This document shows positions 1-5,634 of a stretch of DNA of 7,680 bases, one piece after another. The notes under the pieces were generated by a model. It was given only the letters and a program-made list of their open reading frames with translations, was not told the DNA's origin and did no database searches. Each line of letters starts with the position of its first letter. Within the stretch, counting starts at the first letter, position 1. This stretch comes from Clostridia bacterium (GTDB lineage: Bacteria > Bacillota > Clostridia > Oscillospirales > QAMX01): positions 1 to 7,680 of the forward strand of contig JAKSPX010000065.1 in NCBI GenBank assembly GCA_024404415.1, in the 5' to 3' direction. Made by a program: the position numbers and the translations under genes.

Positions 1-427
1 ATTTCTTTTTGAGGCTGGAAACTTCCCTATCCTTAGTGCTTTTGGAAGGGCGCATCAGAGCCGCCGCGCCGATCAGGCCGGTGAGCTCGTCCGCCGCAAA
101 GAGCACCTTTTCCATCTGGTGCACCGGCTCAACCTCCGAGCAGATGGAGTAGCCGTGGGAGCACACCGCGTGGATAAGCTCCTCCGAGGCATTGATCTCA
201 GCCAGAAGCTCCGGCGCTTTGGCGCAGTGTTCCTCCGGCCAGTTTTCAAAATCCACGTCGTGCAAAAGTCCAACCGTCGCCCAGAAATCCGCGTCATCGG
301 CGTAACCGAGTTCATTCGCGTACCAACGCATCACCGCTTCCACGGTATAGGCGTGGCGAAGATGGAATTCGTCCTGATTGTACTTTTTGAGAAGCGCAAG
401 CGCCGTCTCGCGTGAAACAGACTGCAT
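1..427 (-). CDS. HD-domain metal-dependent hydrolase, 3' end cut by window edge
   Basis: An open frame starts at the ATG 425-427 and runs off the window edge, giving 142 residues. Upstream is a strong purine-rich ribosome binding site (GGAAGGAA at 432-439). The visible part matches an HD-superfamily layout: H25 in an early helix, the diagnostic H56-D57 pair in GLLHDVDFE, H91 in a CSHGYS segment, and D113 in AADELTGL, which together would form the metal-binding set. A conserved-looking segment RPSKS follows near residue 126. HD proteins of this small single-domain type are usually about 185-190 residues, so roughly a quarter is missing. The family contains phosphohydrolases acting on nucleotides or other phosphate esters; the substrate cannot be read from the sequence. 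It follows the aldo/keto reductase gene in the same direction but is separated by a terminator-like hairpin, so it may be a separate or partly read-through unit. The HD fold is secure; the function is open. Confidence 0.85.
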   Translation of the reverse strand, partial: MQSVSRETALALLKKYNQDEFHLRHAYTVEAVMRWYANELGYADDADFWATVGLLHDVDFENWPEEHCAKAPELLAEINASEELIHAVCSHGYSICSEVEPVHQMEKVLFAADELTGLIGAAALMRPSKSTKDREVSSLKKK

Positions 428-444
428 ACTGTTCCTTCCTTTCC

Positions 445-481
445 AAAGAAGTCACACCGCACCCCTCGGGGCACGGTGTGA
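445..481 (-). terminator. Stem-loop after the aldo/keto reductase gene
   Basis: Read on the minus strand, TCACACCGTGCCCC (481-468) pairs with GGGGTGCGGTGTGA (465-452), a 14-bp stem around a very small loop, followed by CTTCTTT (451-445). The two central pairs are G-U wobbles in minus-strand RNA. In plus-strand RNA the same positions are C-A mismatches, so the structure is better suited to the minus-strand transcript. The tail is T-rich but interrupted, so termination may be partial. It lies between the reductase stop (495) and the HD gene's ribosome binding site. Confidence 0.6.
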
Positions 482-494
482 TCTATTTTTTGTG

Positions 495-1367
495 TTATTC
501 TCCTGCGACCAGCGCGTCAGCCGGAGCATCCTCGGGATAGAAGCCGCTGTAACCGATCTTCGGGAGCTTATCGAGCGTCTCCATTTCGTCCGCGGTCAGT
601 TCGAAATCGAAGATTTTGGCGTTTTCCGCGATTCTGGACGGGGTGACCGACTTGGAAAGCGGCAGAACGCCGCCCTGCAGGACATAGCGCAGGCAGATCT
701 GCGCCGCCGACTTGCCTCTCTTGGCCGCCAGCTCGTTGATGGTGGGATCCTTTAAGACCGCGCCGCAGCCGAGCGGGCTCCACGCCTCGACGAGGATGTT
801 GTTCTTTTTGCAGTAATCGACCACCTCGGGCTGGGTGTAGCCGGGATGATATTCGATCTGGTTGACCATCGGGAGCACCTCGGCGTATTCCTTCAGCGCT
901 TCGAGGTGGGAGGGCAGGAAGTTGCTCACGCCGATGGCGCGGATCTTCCCGTCCTTATAGAGCTTTTCAAAGCCGCGCCAGGTGGAGGCGTTGATCTCTT
1001 TCCATTCCGGGGAGATCTTTTCGACCGCCGGCCAGTGGATCAGATAGAGATCCAGATAGTCGACGCCGAGGTTTTTGAGGGATTCCTCCGCCGTGGCCAG
1101 CGTCTTTTCGTAGCCGCGCTCGGTGATCCAGTGCTTGGTGGTGAGGAAAATGTCCTCTCTCTTCACACCGGAGGCGCGGATACCTTCTCCGACGCTCTGC
1201 TCGTTATAGTAAGCAAGGGCGGTGTCGATGTGGCGGTAGCCGACGTCTAAAGCGCATTTGACGGAATCGCGGGTGACATCCCCATCCGGTGCCTGCCACG
1301 TGCCGTAGCCGAGGCAGGGGATCTTCACGCCGTTGGAGAGAACGAACGTATCGGTGAGCTTTTTCAT
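495..1367 (-). CDS. Aldo/keto reductase, NAD(P)H-dependent
   Basis: This 290-residue protein has the full length of a soluble (beta/alpha)8 aldo/keto reductase, reducing aldehydes or ketones to alcohols with NADPH or NADH in the cytoplasm. The catalytic tetrad is intact: D48 in GYRHIDTA, Y53, K78 in LTTKHW and H111 in LYLIHWP. The IGVSNF signature lies near residue 150, and the C-terminal cofactor-binding segment with LSKSVTPSRIAEN is present. It resembles the 2,5-diketo-gluconate/glyoxal reductase-like AKR branch, but the substrate cannot be assigned. The ATG lies 10 nt beyond the permease stop, and its weak Shine-Dalgarno AAGGG overlaps that stop codon (TAAGGG), so translation is probably coupled to the permease. 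Its link to nucleobase uptake is not obvious; it may detoxify an aldehyde or act on a sugar-derived product. A T-rich-tailed hairpin follows. Confidence 0.93.
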   Translation of the reverse strand: MKKLTDTFVLSNGVKIPCLGYGTWQAPDGDVTRDSVKCALDVGYRHIDTALAYYNEQSVGEGIRASGVKREDIFLTTKHWITERGYEKTLATAEESLKNLGVDYLDLYLIHWPAVEKISPEWKEINASTWRGFEKLYKDGKIRAIGVSNFLPSHLEALKEYAEVLPMVNQIEYHPGYTQPEVVDYCKKNNILVEAWSPLGCGAVLKDPTINELAAKRGKSAAQICLRYVLQGGVLPLSKSVTPSRIAENAKIFDFELTADEMETLDKLPKIGYSGFYPEDAPADALVAGE

Positions 1368-1377
1368 TTAATTACCC

Positions 1378-2616
1378 TTATTTCTTTCTTACAAAGTAGC
1401 CAATGAGGTAGATGACCGCGGCAACAGCCATGCCGTTGACCGAAGCAACACCCCAGTGGAGCAGGTTGGCGACGGCCGCACCGGCAACCACGCCGAGGAC
1501 GGAGAACCAGTCGACCTTTTTGGTGGTTTCGCAGTCCTCATACTCGCTCTTGTTGAGGAAGTAGGAGAGGACCAGAATGATGCCGATCGGGGGAAGGGTG
1601 CAGTTGAGGATGTTGAGCCAGCCGCAGAAGTTGTTGTAGAGCCAGACGGCCGCGACGGTACCGATGATGCCGGAGATGAGCACCATGGGCTTCTTCTTCT
1701 GGTTGAAGATGTTGGCAAGGCCGAGGCCCGCGGAATACAGGGCGTTGTCGTTGGTGGTCCAGATGTTGAGGCCGAGGACCAGGACTGCCATGTAGAAGAG
1801 GTTGAGGTTGATCATGACCTCGAAAATATCGTTGCCGCCGACAAAGATGGAGGAGACGGCGCCGAAGAAGAACATGAGGGAGTTGCCGATGAAGAACGCG
1901 ATGACGGTGGTGATGAAGCCGGACTTGCCGGACTTGGCAAAGCGGGTGAAGTTCGGGGTGGCCGTGCCGCCGGAGACGAAGGAGCCCATGACGAGACCCG
2001 CGCCGCCGATGACCGTGAGGGTGCCGCTGGACTTGGCGAACTGATCGACAATGGTGCCTTCACCGCGGGCGACCGCCATGATCATGGCGACGGTGCCGAG
2101 GATAGCGACCAGCGGGACGGCGACGTAGCTGACGATGGTGAGCGACTTGATGCCGAAATAGGCGGAAGCGGTCATGCAGATGCCGGCAACAGCAACGAGG
2201 ATCCACTCAGCGGTCTTGCTGCCGCCGAAGATCTGCCCGGCGACCGGCAGAGCGAACATGGCGACGCCGACGCCGAACCAGCCGATCTGGGTGAAGGAGA
2301 TCATCGCGGAGGGCAGGTAGGAACCCTTGGTGCCGAAAGCTTTGCGGGAGAGGAGGTCAAGGCTCATGCCGGTCTTGGCGCCGACAAAGCCCAAAAGGCC
2401 GGTGTAGAGGCCGAGGATGACGCCGCCGACGATCAGGGCGTTGATGAAGCCCTTGAAGTCGAGGCCTTCAGCGAGCTGCTGGCCGACCCACATGCTGGCC
2501 GAGAAGAAGGTGAAGCCCAGCATGATCATGAACATGGTCAGAAAGCTGCGGCGCGCGGTCTTAGGTACTTGTGATTCCGAGTAGTCGATGTCGACAGGTT
2601 TTTTGCGTTCTTCCAT
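1378..2616 (-). CDS. codB: Cytosine permease (NCS1 family, CodB-like)
   Basis: This 412-residue integral membrane protein is close in length and motif order to E. coli CodB, which imports cytosine with a cation across the inner membrane. Recognisable blocks are TFFSASMWVG (36-45), a GAKTGMS loop (79-85), TQIGWFGVGVAMFALP (109-124), GSFVSGGTATPNFTRF (211-226), and LGLNIWTTNDNALYSAGLG (281-299), followed by the GIIGTVAAVWLYNNFCGWL segment (316-334). Hydrophobic stretches are consistent with about twelve membrane helices, with a short charged N terminus and RKK C terminus. The start is supported by GAAGGAG at 2624-2630, 7 nt upstream. It sits 42 nt after a phosphoribosyltransferase-like gene and 10 nt before an aldo/keto reductase. 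No cytosine deaminase (codA) is in the window, so a related purine or pyrimidine base as substrate is possible. Family assignment is very secure; the exact substrate is inferred. Confidence 0.93.
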   Translation of the reverse strand: MEERKKPVDIDYSESQVPKTARRSFLTMFMIMLGFTFFSASMWVGQQLAEGLDFKGFINALIVGGVILGLYTGLLGFVGAKTGMSLDLLSRKAFGTKGSYLPSAMISFTQIGWFGVGVAMFALPVAGQIFGGSKTAEWILVAVAGICMTASAYFGIKSLTIVSYVAVPLVAILGTVAMIMAVARGEGTIVDQFAKSSGTLTVIGGAGLVMGSFVSGGTATPNFTRFAKSGKSGFITTVIAFFIGNSLMFFFGAVSSIFVGGNDIFEVMINLNLFYMAVLVLGLNIWTTNDNALYSAGLGLANIFNQKKKPMVLISGIIGTVAAVWLYNNFCGWLNILNCTLPPIGIILVLSYFLNKSEYEDCETTKKVDWFSVLGVVAGAAVANLLHWGVASVNGMAVAAVIYLIGYFVRKK

Positions 2617-2658
2617 TTTTCTGCTCCTTCGTTTCTTTTGAATGATAAATTATATCGA

Positions 2659-3756
2659 TCAGATCATGTACTCTCTGAGAGCCGCCGTGAATTCGCTGAT
2701 ACGCTTCTCGGCGATCTCCCTCAGGGTGACAGTCTCTAAACCTTCAATGAATCCGCGCTCCTCGGAGTAAAGCCAGCGGCATTCCTCCTCGTCCAGAAGC
2801 TCGTAATGGCAATCCTTCACCCAATCCTCGTAGGAAATGTCGAGTGAATGGCCGAGCTTTTCTTCCAGAAGCGCCTTTTTGTCGATGATATCCGCACGCT
2901 CAAGGATGCCTTCCCAGAATTCCAGCACCTCGGCGATGTGCTCGCTGATCTCGTACCGGCGCGCGCCGCCATCGTAGATGGTGCATTTTTCAAAGAGCGG
3001 GTCGCGCATGGAAAGCGTCTCGCGGCGGAAAGCGGGAGCAATGATGCCGTCCTTCCAGTAAAAGTCGATCAGGGCGCGGTTGATGCCCGAAACGCCCTTG
3101 TCACCCGGCTCATAGCAGCTGAAAACGCCCTCGTAATAGACGGTGATAAAGCCCTCGAATTCCGGCCAGTAGCCGCGGATCTCCTCGGTGAGCTTTTCCA
3201 GGAGCTCGATGCCGCGGGTGCCGCCAATGGTGAAGAGCACGATATTGCGTAATCTTTCTCCGTGCTCTCTGTGAAAATCGGTGACGGAGCGCGGGCAGGT
3301 GACCAGCGTCTCGCCCGAGGCGATGATGTCGCCGATCATCAGCGTGCTTTCGGGGACCATGGTGAGCTTATTATACTTGATTTCCAGCCCGGTCATCTCG
3401 CCGTTTTCAAACACGCGCTCGCTGGAAAGGAAGCTGATGTCGTGCACGCGGATGTGTTCCCGGAAGCAGCTCTCCTCCAGCGGATAGTTGAGCGCGCCGC
3501 GCAGGATGGAAAGGATGTTGGCCGTGGTGATCATGTGGCGCTTTTTCAGGAAATAGAGCATCTGTGAAGTCGCCGTCAGAAGCGACGCATAGACCTCGTA
3601 GCCGACCACCTCGGGGTGATTCATAAGCTTGCGGGTCTCCGCCTCCGAGATGATATAATACTCGTTGAGGAAATCGCCGCCGGTCAGCCGATAACAATCC
3701 ACGCCCTGATCGCAGAATTCAGGGATGATCTTGACGTCTTTCCAATTTTGGATCAT
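2659..3756 (-). CDS. Divergent phosphoribosyltransferase-like protein of unknown function
   Basis: I do not recognise this protein as a named family. Counting from the first ATG (3760-3762) it has 367 residues; numbering below uses that start. The second in-frame ATG (3754-3756) is preferred because GAGAGG at 3765-3770 sits 8 nt from it but only 2 nt from the first. The segment STLMIGDIIASGETL (139-153) resembles the PRPP-binding loop of type I phosphoribosyltransferases (hydrophobic strand, acidic residue, A-T/S-G-x-T), with D145 kept and the usual preceding acidic residue replaced by G144. An ILRGALNYP segment (86-94) resembles the earlier ILRGG-type loop of the fold. A possible sugar-phosphate or base-binding region follows, including FTIGGTRG, then an acidic, helix-rich C-terminal third with no recognised domain. 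There is no signal peptide or membrane span. Co-transcription with a CodB-like permease suggests base salvage or modification. It is the first gene after a strong promoter and terminator-like leader. The fold call is moderate; catalysis is unproven. Confidence 0.75.
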   Translation of the reverse strand: MIQNWKDVKIIPEFCDQGVDCYRLTGGDFLNEYYIISEAETRKLMNHPEVVGYEVYASLLTATSQMLYFLKKRHMITTANILSILRGALNYPLEESCFREHIRVHDISFLSSERVFENGEMTGLEIKYNKLTMVPESTLMIGDIIASGETLVTCPRSVTDFHREHGERLRNIVLFTIGGTRGIELLEKLTEEIRGYWPEFEGFITVYYEGVFSCYEPGDKGVSGINRALIDFYWKDGIIAPAFRRETLSMRDPLFEKCTIYDGGARRYEISEHIAEVLEFWEGILERADIIDKKALLEEKLGHSLDISYEDWVKDCHYELLDEEECRWLYSEERGFIEGLETVTLREIAEKRISEFTAALREYMI

Positions 3757-3770
3757 ACGCATTACCTCTC

Positions 3771-3810
3771 AAAAAGGACCTTCTGCCTGATTTTGCGGGC
3801 AGAAGGTCCT
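3771..3810 (-). terminator. Intrinsic terminator in the leader (probable attenuator)
   Basis: On the minus strand AGGACCTTCTGCC (3810-3798) pairs perfectly with GGCAGAAGGTCCT (3787-3775), 13 bp around a 10-nt loop, followed directly by TTTT (five T counting the last stem base). It ends 8 nt before the first ATG of the phosphoribosyltransferase-like gene and abuts that gene's ribosome binding site. It lies about 100 nt downstream of a consensus promoter, so it should abort transcripts from that promoter unless relieved. It is also the first terminator downstream of the SGNH hydrolase gene, so it can end read-through from that operon. Confidence 0.85.
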
Positions 3811-3817
3811 GTGTTTT

Positions 3818-3877
3818 TCATTTACATTTTTCGGTGGTGAGGCCGCGGCGTTTTTTCATACACATCATTTTTCGCAC
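3818..3877 (-). CDS. Putative short leader peptide upstream of the attenuator
   Basis: A small frame lies between promoter and terminator. A GTG at 3875-3877 is preceded at 8 nt by GGGAG (3886-3890), and reads MRKMMCMKKRRGLTTEKCK before TGA at 3818-3820. An internal ATG at 3866-3868 would give 16 residues but has no well-spaced Shine-Dalgarno. The peptide has four methionines including the start, two cysteines and a KKRR basic run. The stop is 7 nt before the terminator stem, so a ribosome finishing here would cover the stem's 5' arm and favour read-through, as in translation-coupled attenuators. No homologue is recognised, and a frame this short can arise by chance. Confidence 0.4.
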   Translation of the reverse strand: MRKMMCMKKRRGLTTEKCK

Positions 3878-3890
3878 GCAGCTCACTCCC
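3833..3890 (-). promoter_or_regulatory. Long imperfect hairpin in the leader RNA
   Basis: On the minus strand GTGAG-CTGCG-T-GCG (3886-3873) can pair with CGC-CGCGG-C-CTCAC (3850-3837). This gives 5, 5 and 3 base pairs (one a G-U) separated by single-nucleotide bulges, around a 22-nt A-rich loop holding the ATG-ATG of the short leader frame. An outer GG/CC clamp (3890-3889 with 3834-3833) may extend it. The structure includes the leader Shine-Dalgarno and start region, so folding and translation of the leader frame would compete. It matches no riboswitch class I can recognise. Confidence 0.45.
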
Positions 3891-3917
3891 TTTTTTCTCT
3901 TGGAAATCACTTGGTTT

Positions 3918-3946
3918 ATTATACCCATTCAAGCCGCTTTTGTCAA
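3918..3946 (-). promoter_or_regulatory. Consensus sigma70-type promoter for the phosphoribosyltransferase-permease-reductase operon
   Basis: The minus strand carries TTGACA (3946-3941) and TATAAT (3923-3918) separated by exactly 17 nt (3940-3924). Both hexamers match the housekeeping consensus at all six positions. Transcription would begin near 3911, giving a leader of about 150 nt before the first gene. It starts just 22 bp beyond the stop of the SGNH hydrolase gene. A promoter this strong placed before a terminator hairpin suggests that control is exerted after initiation. Confidence 0.88.
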
Positions 3947-3968
3947 TAAGGAATTGTCGCTTATGCGG

Positions 3969-4586
3969 TCATTTTGCGGCCTTCTGAATGGACTCCACAA
4001 CGCTTTTCGCCAGCACCTCGTAGCCGTGCTCCGTGAAATGCAGGCCGTCGGGGCCGTGGAGAGAGGGTTCGGAAAGCGCCGCGGAATAAAGGTCGTCGAT
4101 CACGCGGATGCCGTGCTTTTCGGCGAGGGCCAGCGCACGCTCGTTGCGTTCCTTCACGCGGGCGTTGCCTTCCGGGTTGAATGCGGCGAGATCGTCCTTT
4201 TTCATCACCGGCGTGGTCAGGGCAAGCACGAATTTCGCGTTGAGAAATTCCTCTTTCAGCGCGCAGATGAGTTTATCGCTGTATTTTTCATAGGCGTCCG
4301 CGTCAAGATGACCGCCGTGCGCCCCGTTATTGACGTGGACGATCTCATAATCACACTCCTGCTTATGCAAAAGGCGCACTTCATCCATAAACCATGGGTT
4401 ATCTACCGCCTTCGAGGTCGCCATGGAGGAAATGTGGTATTCCCCGCCGAGCATCCCCTCCACAATGTGGCGGTAGCCGACGCTGATGGAATCGCCGATC
4501 AGTAAAACGCGCGGTGTCTTTTCATCGGGCGCAAACTCGCTCCAATACTGGGTCCATTCGATGGTCTCAAGCTTATAATCCTTCAT
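3969..4586 (-). CDS. SGNH/GDSL-family hydrolase (putative carbohydrate esterase or lipase-like)
   Basis: This 205-residue protein has the small SGNH hydrolase layout. Block I is LLIGDSISVGY with nucleophile S33. Block III is VHVNNGAHGGH with N87. Block V is PDGLHFTEHGY, supplying D180 and H183 of the triad. Enzymes of this fold hydrolyse acyl esters, including acetyl groups on sugars. No signal peptide is visible, so it probably acts in the cytoplasm. The frame is open further upstream, but that extension overlaps the glycosidase and is composition-shifted shadow sequence. The start chosen (ATG 4584-4586) has AAAGGAAA upstream and overlaps the glycosidase 3' end by 14 nt, implying coupled translation. 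Its position after glycoside-active genes suggests deacylation of the same substrate. It is the last gene of its operon, with no terminator directly after its stop. The fold is certain; substrate is inferred. Confidence 0.9.
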   Translation of the reverse strand: MKDYKLETIEWTQYWSEFAPDEKTPRVLLIGDSISVGYRHIVEGMLGGEYHISSMATSKAVDNPWFMDEVRLLHKQECDYEIVHVNNGAHGGHLDADAYEKYSDKLICALKEEFLNAKFVLALTTPVMKKDDLAAFNPEGNARVKERNERALALAEKHGIRVIDDLYSAALSEPSLHGPDGLHFTEHGYEVLAKSVVESIQKAAK

Positions 4587-5634
4587 ATCCGTCTTTCCTT
4601 TCTTCCAGCCGCATGGCGACGATATAGGTGCGGTCAAATCCGTAGGGCGTTTCCGCGTCGCCGCTGGCAAAGAACATGTGGGTCGGTTTCCCGTTTTCGT
4701 CAAAGAGCAGGGACGCGCGCTCCAAATTGGCCTGATCGCTCGTGTGCCCGTCCTTCCATTTGATGAGGCGGGAATAGGCCTTGGGCGGGTCGGCGATCTC
4801 ATAATGCACGCCGTCGTCACTCTCGGCATAGAAGCCCGCGCCGCGCTCGCCCGTGATGCCCTTCACGCCGTTACGGCTGTCATCCTTGGCAAGCAGGCAG
4901 AACTTTTTCTTTTCCGCGTCGTACCAGAGGTAGGGGTCCTCGATGAAGCTGGAGGGGTCGTCGGTCTTGAGGATGGGCTCGTCGGAAAGGCGGACGTACT
5001 CCGCTTCCGGCGTTTCGGCCATGGTGATGCCGATCTCCAAAGGATGATTTTCATCCCGTCGGGATTTATAGATCATGTAGGTCTTTCCGTCGGGAAGGAT
5101 GGCGACCGAGGGATTGGTGGTGGCTGTCGCATCCCAATGTCCGTCCTTGCGCGATTCCAGAATGGTCTCGTCCCGGCGGACGAATCCCCCGTTGATGTCG
5201 TCGGCCACGGCAAGGCCGATGCGCTTACGGTTCCATACCTCCACAAAGCGCTCCTCCGACACCTTGTCCCCGACGCCGGGGACGGGGCCTTCAAAGGTGG
5301 TGCCCATGTAATAAAGGTAGTATTTGCCCTGATATTCCTTGATGCAGGTATTGTGGGTGTTCATGCCGTCAAAATATCCTCTGCCGCGGCGCGGAAGGAC
5401 CACATTTTTGAAGACATACGGTCCTTCGGGCGTATCGGAAACCGAATGGATGATCTCACTGTTGAAAAGCCAGTTGCACCCGAAACCCAGCTCTTTTTTC
5501 CAACGGGAGGAGAACATGTGGTACTGTCCCTCGGCCTTGATGACCGAGCAGTCCCACACGAAATAGTCTTCTAATTCCAGCGCTTTGACCGCGTCGGTCG
5601 GCTGATAGGGAAACTGTTTCACCATATCCGTCAC
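4573..5634 (-). CDS. Glycoside hydrolase-like five-bladed beta-propeller (GH43/GH117-like)
   Basis: This 353-residue protein looks like a five-bladed beta-propeller glycosidase of the GH-F type. Repeating blade-like segments include VWDCSVIKAEGQYHMF (26-41), with D28 as candidate catalytic base, an NTHNTCI-YQGKYYLYYMGT block (92-112), a NPSVAILPDGKTYMIYKS block (174-191), FIEDPYLWYDAEKKKF (230-245), with E232 as candidate acid, and a final ERASLLFDENGKPTHMFFASG block. Clan members release arabinose, xylose or anhydrogalactose units; the specificity here is unknown. There is no signal peptide. The longest frame starts at GTG 5632-5634, sharing GTGA with the preceding stop. However, GGAG at 5637-5640 is only 2 nt from it and 11 nt from the in-frame ATG at 5623-5625, so the ATG may be the real start (350 residues). 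The 3' end overlaps the SGNH hydrolase gene by 14 nt. The propeller call is good; the exact GH family is not fixed. Confidence 0.82.
   Translation of the reverse strand: MTDMVKQFPYQPTDAVKALELEDYFVWDCSVIKAEGQYHMFSSRWKKELGFGCNWLFNSEIIHSVSDTPEGPYVFKNVVLPRRGRGYFDGMNTHNTCIKEYQGKYYLYYMGTTFEGPVPGVGDKVSEERFVEVWNRKRIGLAVADDINGGFVRRDETILESRKDGHWDATATTNPSVAILPDGKTYMIYKSRRDENHPLEIGITMAETPEAEYVRLSDEPILKTDDPSSFIEDPYLWYDAEKKKFCLLAKDDSRNGVKGITGERGAGFYAESDDGVHYEIADPPKAYSRLIKWKDGHTSDQANLERASLLFDENGKPTHMFFASGDAETPYGFDRTYIVAMRLEERKDGYEGL

Noticed and set aside
1456..2574. Long plus-strand open frame (372 codons) opposite the permease gene
   Set aside because: Its product is dominated by D, E, G and A with no domain, as expected from the antisense of hydrophobic codons in a GC-rich membrane-protein gene. 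The minus-strand frame is clearly CodB-like.
2649..2677. TATAAT-like hexamer on the minus strand just before the permease gene
   Set aside because: The best -35 candidate at 17 nt (CAGAGA) matches only three of six positions. A secondary promoter cannot be excluded but is not supported.
3884..3886. GTG at 3884-3886 as an earlier start for the leader peptide
   Set aside because: It is in frame but overlaps the GGGAG Shine-Dalgarno itself, leaving no spacer.
3763..3911. Known riboswitch (purine, PRPP, guanidine, tetrahydrofolate) in the leader
   Set aside because: I compared by eye with the conserved cores I know and saw no match; a covariance-model search would settle this.
3834..4505. Plus-strand open frame of 223 codons spanning the promoter region
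   Set aside because: It is antisense to the SGNH hydrolase and to the promoter/leader, and shows no recognisable domain.
4587..4829. N-terminal extension of the SGNH hydrolase frame
   Set aside because: It lies inside the glycosidase gene, reads as R/P/S/T-rich shadow sequence, and the ATG at 4584-4586 directly precedes the conserved part.
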